Assembly (NCBI GenBank): GCA_947254465.1 | Contig: CAMYEU010000106.1 | Coordinates: 1 to 6,178, forward strand | DNA: 6,178 bases | From: an uncultured Gemella sp. | Lineage (GTDB): Bacteria > Bacillota > Bacilli > Staphylococcales > Gemellaceae | Direction of reading: 5' to 3' | Part shown: positions 4,534-6,178 of the stretch, piece by piece | Numbering within the stretch: the stretch's first letter is position 1 | How the letters are laid out: each line of letters opens with the position of its first letter | Made by a program: the position numbers and the translations under genes | Notes under the pieces: generated by a model | Databases searched by the model: none | What the model saw: only the letters and a program-made list of their open reading frames with translations | What the model was told of the DNA's origin: nothing

Positions 4534-6178
4534 TTATTTATCTTTTCTATTTCTTCTTACAAATAGTAAAGCTATTAATCCTAATACTCCTAACCATCCT
4601 GTACTTGTTGTTGTACTTCCTGTTTTCACCAATGGTTTCTCCACTTTAGGCGTTGGATTTGGAGTTTTTGGTGTTGGTGTTGTTGGAGTTTTTGGTATTG
4701 GTTTCTTAGGTTTTGGTTCTTTTGGAATCTCAGGAGTTGGTGGAACCTCTCCTGGAGGTGGTGTCGGATTTTTAGGTTTTGGTACTACATATACCTTATT
4801 AGTAGTTTTTGGTTTATAATCAAAAATTATCTTAGCTTCATTAGGTACATTTATCACATTTCCATCTTTATATTTAGATAAATCTGCATTATCTTTTATC
4901 TTAGCATAAATTGATAATGTAACTTCTCTACCCTCTAATAATCGTAAGATATCTTTATCTGTAACCTCAAATACTACCGTATTATCTCTAATTACTAAAT
5001 CTCCGATTTTTTTCAACACTTCTTTATCTATAGTATTCTTATCATTTCTTGTAGATAATGCATTATTTAGAAGTTCAATTGCTTTAATCTTATCTGATTC
5101 TTTATAATCTTTAATTTGTTTTTGTAAATCACGAACAGCTTTCTCTAGTTTTTCTTTATCCACACTAGTATTTTTGGCTGTATTTTGTTTTTCAGATAAT
5201 TTACCAGTTAATGTTGCTATATCTTTTTCAAGAAGTGCTTGTTCTTTATTAAGTTCAACAACTTTTTCTTTAGTTTTTTCAGATTTCAGCTTAGCTTTTA
5301 CTGTTTCCAACTGTTGTTTTTTACCTGATAATTTAACTTCTAAATTACTTTCATCTTTACTTACTGTAGATTTCCCTTCAACTTGTTGAAGTTTGTTTTG
5401 AACTTTAGCTAGTTCATCATTTAATTTAGCTAATTCTTTATCTACAGCTATAGTATCGATTTTTTCACCATCGATTCGAACCTCAGCTTTAAGAATATCT
5501 AGTACTTTTTCTAAATCATCACTAATAGCGAATTGTTTGTAGTCTTGATTAATTCCTAAGCGCTCTTTAATGTCGTATCTAAATACTTCATTATTTACTT
5601 TTAATTCTCTAAGAGTTTCATTCTCCTCACCATTTTCTGAGTTAATTGATTTTTTACCTGATTTTGGTGGTACTATCTTAGTTGGTGGTGGTGTGACAAA
5701 TACTGGTGGCGTTTTTCCAGTAATTTTTGGATTATTATTTACAATATAGCGAGCTTCATTTGGTACCGCATATCCTAAATCTTCATATCTTGATAAGTCT
5801 GCATCTTTAGTGATTTTAGCTTTAAATTCTATATCAATAGATTTTCCACCATTTTGTTTAACAAAATCACCTTTAAATTCTACATTTAATTCTCCATTAT
5901 CTTGAGTAATTTGTGCATCAACTTTCTTACCATTCACTCTGACTTCAGCTTTACCGCTAAATTCTAGAACACTTTCTAGTTTATCTAATATGTTAAACTG
6001 TTCAGCATTTTCTGGCATTGTTGTAGAAATTCTGTATACAAATTCTTCATCAATTTTTCTCAATACTTGTTGTTGTTTATTATTAACAGTTTTAACAATA
6101 TTAGGTTTTGTTGGCTCAGATGGTGGTGGTGTTACTGGTACTACGTTTGAGTCTTTTGTTACACCTGGTTTGTTTGGA
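4534..6178 (-). CDS. cell-wall-anchored adhesin with isopeptide-type domains (SspB-like), C-terminal 547 residues
   Basis: The frame is open from the stop at 4534 to the window's end, so the gene starts outside. The TTG at 6063 is not its start, because 38 in-frame codons precede it. Numbered from the first visible residue, there is a Pro-rich linker (1-35), domain 1 (about 38-148), a Pro-rich linker, domain 2 (about 195-455), a Pro/Lys/Thr-rich wall-spanning stretch (466-515) and the sorting signal. The domains match each other: VYRISTTMP with FRYDIKERL, KAEVRVNGKKVD with KAEVRIDGEKID, and VPNEARYIV with VPNEAKIIF. They resemble the fimbrial isopeptide D2 / SspB-related domains of oral streptococci and Gemella. 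Domain 2 carries a helical insertion (about 245-378). The C-terminus has LVKTG (516-520), a hydrophobic segment (WLGVLGLIALLFV) and RRNRKDK, as sortase A substrates do. No cysteine is visible, so disulfides are not used. The role is inferred to be adhesion; the ligand is unknown, and any ligand-binding head lies upstream. Confidence 0.9.
   Translation of the reverse strand, partial: PNKPGVTKDSNVVPVTPPPSEPTKPNIVKTVNNKQQQVLRKIDEEFVYRISTTMPENAEQFNILDKLESVLEFSGKAEVRVNGKKVDAQITQDNGELNVEFKGDFVKQNGGKSIDIEFKAKITKDADLSRYEDLGYAVPNEARYIVNNNPKITGKTPPVFVTPPPTKIVPPKSGKKSINSENGEENETLRELKVNNEVFRYDIKERLGINQDYKQFAISDDLEKVLDILKAEVRIDGEKIDTIAVDKELAKLNDELAKVQNKLQQVEGKSTVSKDESNLEVKLSGKKQQLETVKAKLKSEKTKEKVVELNKEQALLEKDIATLTGKLSEKQNTAKNTSVDKEKLEKAVRDLQKQIKDYKESDKIKAIELLNNALSTRNDKNTIDKEVLKKIGDLVIRDNTVVFEVTDKDILRLLEGREVTLSIYAKIKDNADLSKYKDGNVINVPNEAKIIFDYKPKTTNKVYVVPKPKNPTPPPGEVPPTPEIPKEPKPKKPIPKTPTTPTPKTPNPTPKVEKPLVKTGSTTTSTGWLGVLGLIALLFVRRNRKDK
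4618..4632 (-). other. sortase sorting motif LVKTG (variant of LPXTG)
   Basis: The codons TTG GTG AAA ACA GGA encode L-V-K-T-G at the expected place before the hydrophobic segment and basic tail. Val replaces the usual Pro. Changing CCN to GTG takes at least two base changes, so a single sequencing error is unlikely. The tail still has every other feature of a wall-anchor signal. Confidence 0.85.
4633..4782 (-). repeat. proline-rich low-complexity wall-spanning segment
   Basis: About 50 codons encode a stretch dominated by Pro, Lys and Thr, with irregular short units such as TPKTP, TPTTP and PKPKKP. Such segments thread through peptidoglycan just before a sortase signal. The degenerate repeats make this stretch prone to length change. 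The opposite strand gives a spurious Gly/Val/Phe-rich frame. Confidence 0.8.

Noticed and set aside
4523..4819. 98-codon plus-strand ORF rich in Gly, Val and Phe
   Set aside because: It is the reverse complement of the proline-rich wall-spanning codons of the adhesin; low complexity with no ribosome binding site.
5174..5389. 71-codon plus-strand ORF
   Set aside because: It is antisense to the coiled-coil part of the adhesin; the Ser/Leu/Phe-rich product is typical of a shadow frame.

Overview
This window looks like the end of an assembled contig from a low-GC Gram-positive bacterium of the Bacilli. The evidence is the strongly AT-rich sequence, strong AGGAGG-type ribosome binding sites, a T-box riboswitch, a two-subunit ThrE-type exporter and an LPXTG-like cell-wall-anchored adhesin with isopeptide-type domains. 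Gemella is my best guess because of the base composition and the adhesin type, but this is inference. All recognised genes lie on the minus strand. The first 48 bases are not biological: they are an Illumina Nextera index adapter left on the contig end.

Reading in transcription order (high to low coordinates), there are four units. (1) 6178-4534 is the C-terminal 547 residues of a surface adhesin. It shows two related isopeptide-type domains, the second split by a long coiled-coil insertion, then a proline-rich wall-spanning stretch and an unusual LVKTG sorting signal. A perfect 15-bp hairpin follows directly. (2) 4417-3869 encodes a membrane-anchored TlpA/ResA-like thiol-disulfide oxidoreductase. 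Its likely promoter lies inside the hairpin that ends the adhesin gene, and it has its own terminator. (3) 3318-2081 is a two-gene, translationally coupled operon for a ThrE-type threonine/serine exporter (large YjjP-like and small YjjB-like subunits). (4) From about 1816, a near-consensus promoter drives a T-box leader (about 1781-1490), then a metal-dependent cyclase/KynB-like hydrolase (1421-681) and the first 154 residues of a MetE-C-like cobalamin-independent methionine synthase family protein (510-49), which is cut off by the contig end.

The T-box reads best as methionine-specific: an ATG lies in the expected specifier position, and the T in the TGGT of the antiterminator fits the A discriminator base of tRNA-Met. 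The fourth unit is therefore probably induced by methionine starvation. The role of the cyclase in it is not obvious.

I do not see a wholly new multi-gene system, CRISPR array, tRNA/rRNA or mobile element here. The points most worth following are the coiled-coil insertion in the adhesin, the LVKTG sorting motif, the cyclase in a methionine T-box operon with Gln at a usual metal-binding His position, and the adapter artefact.
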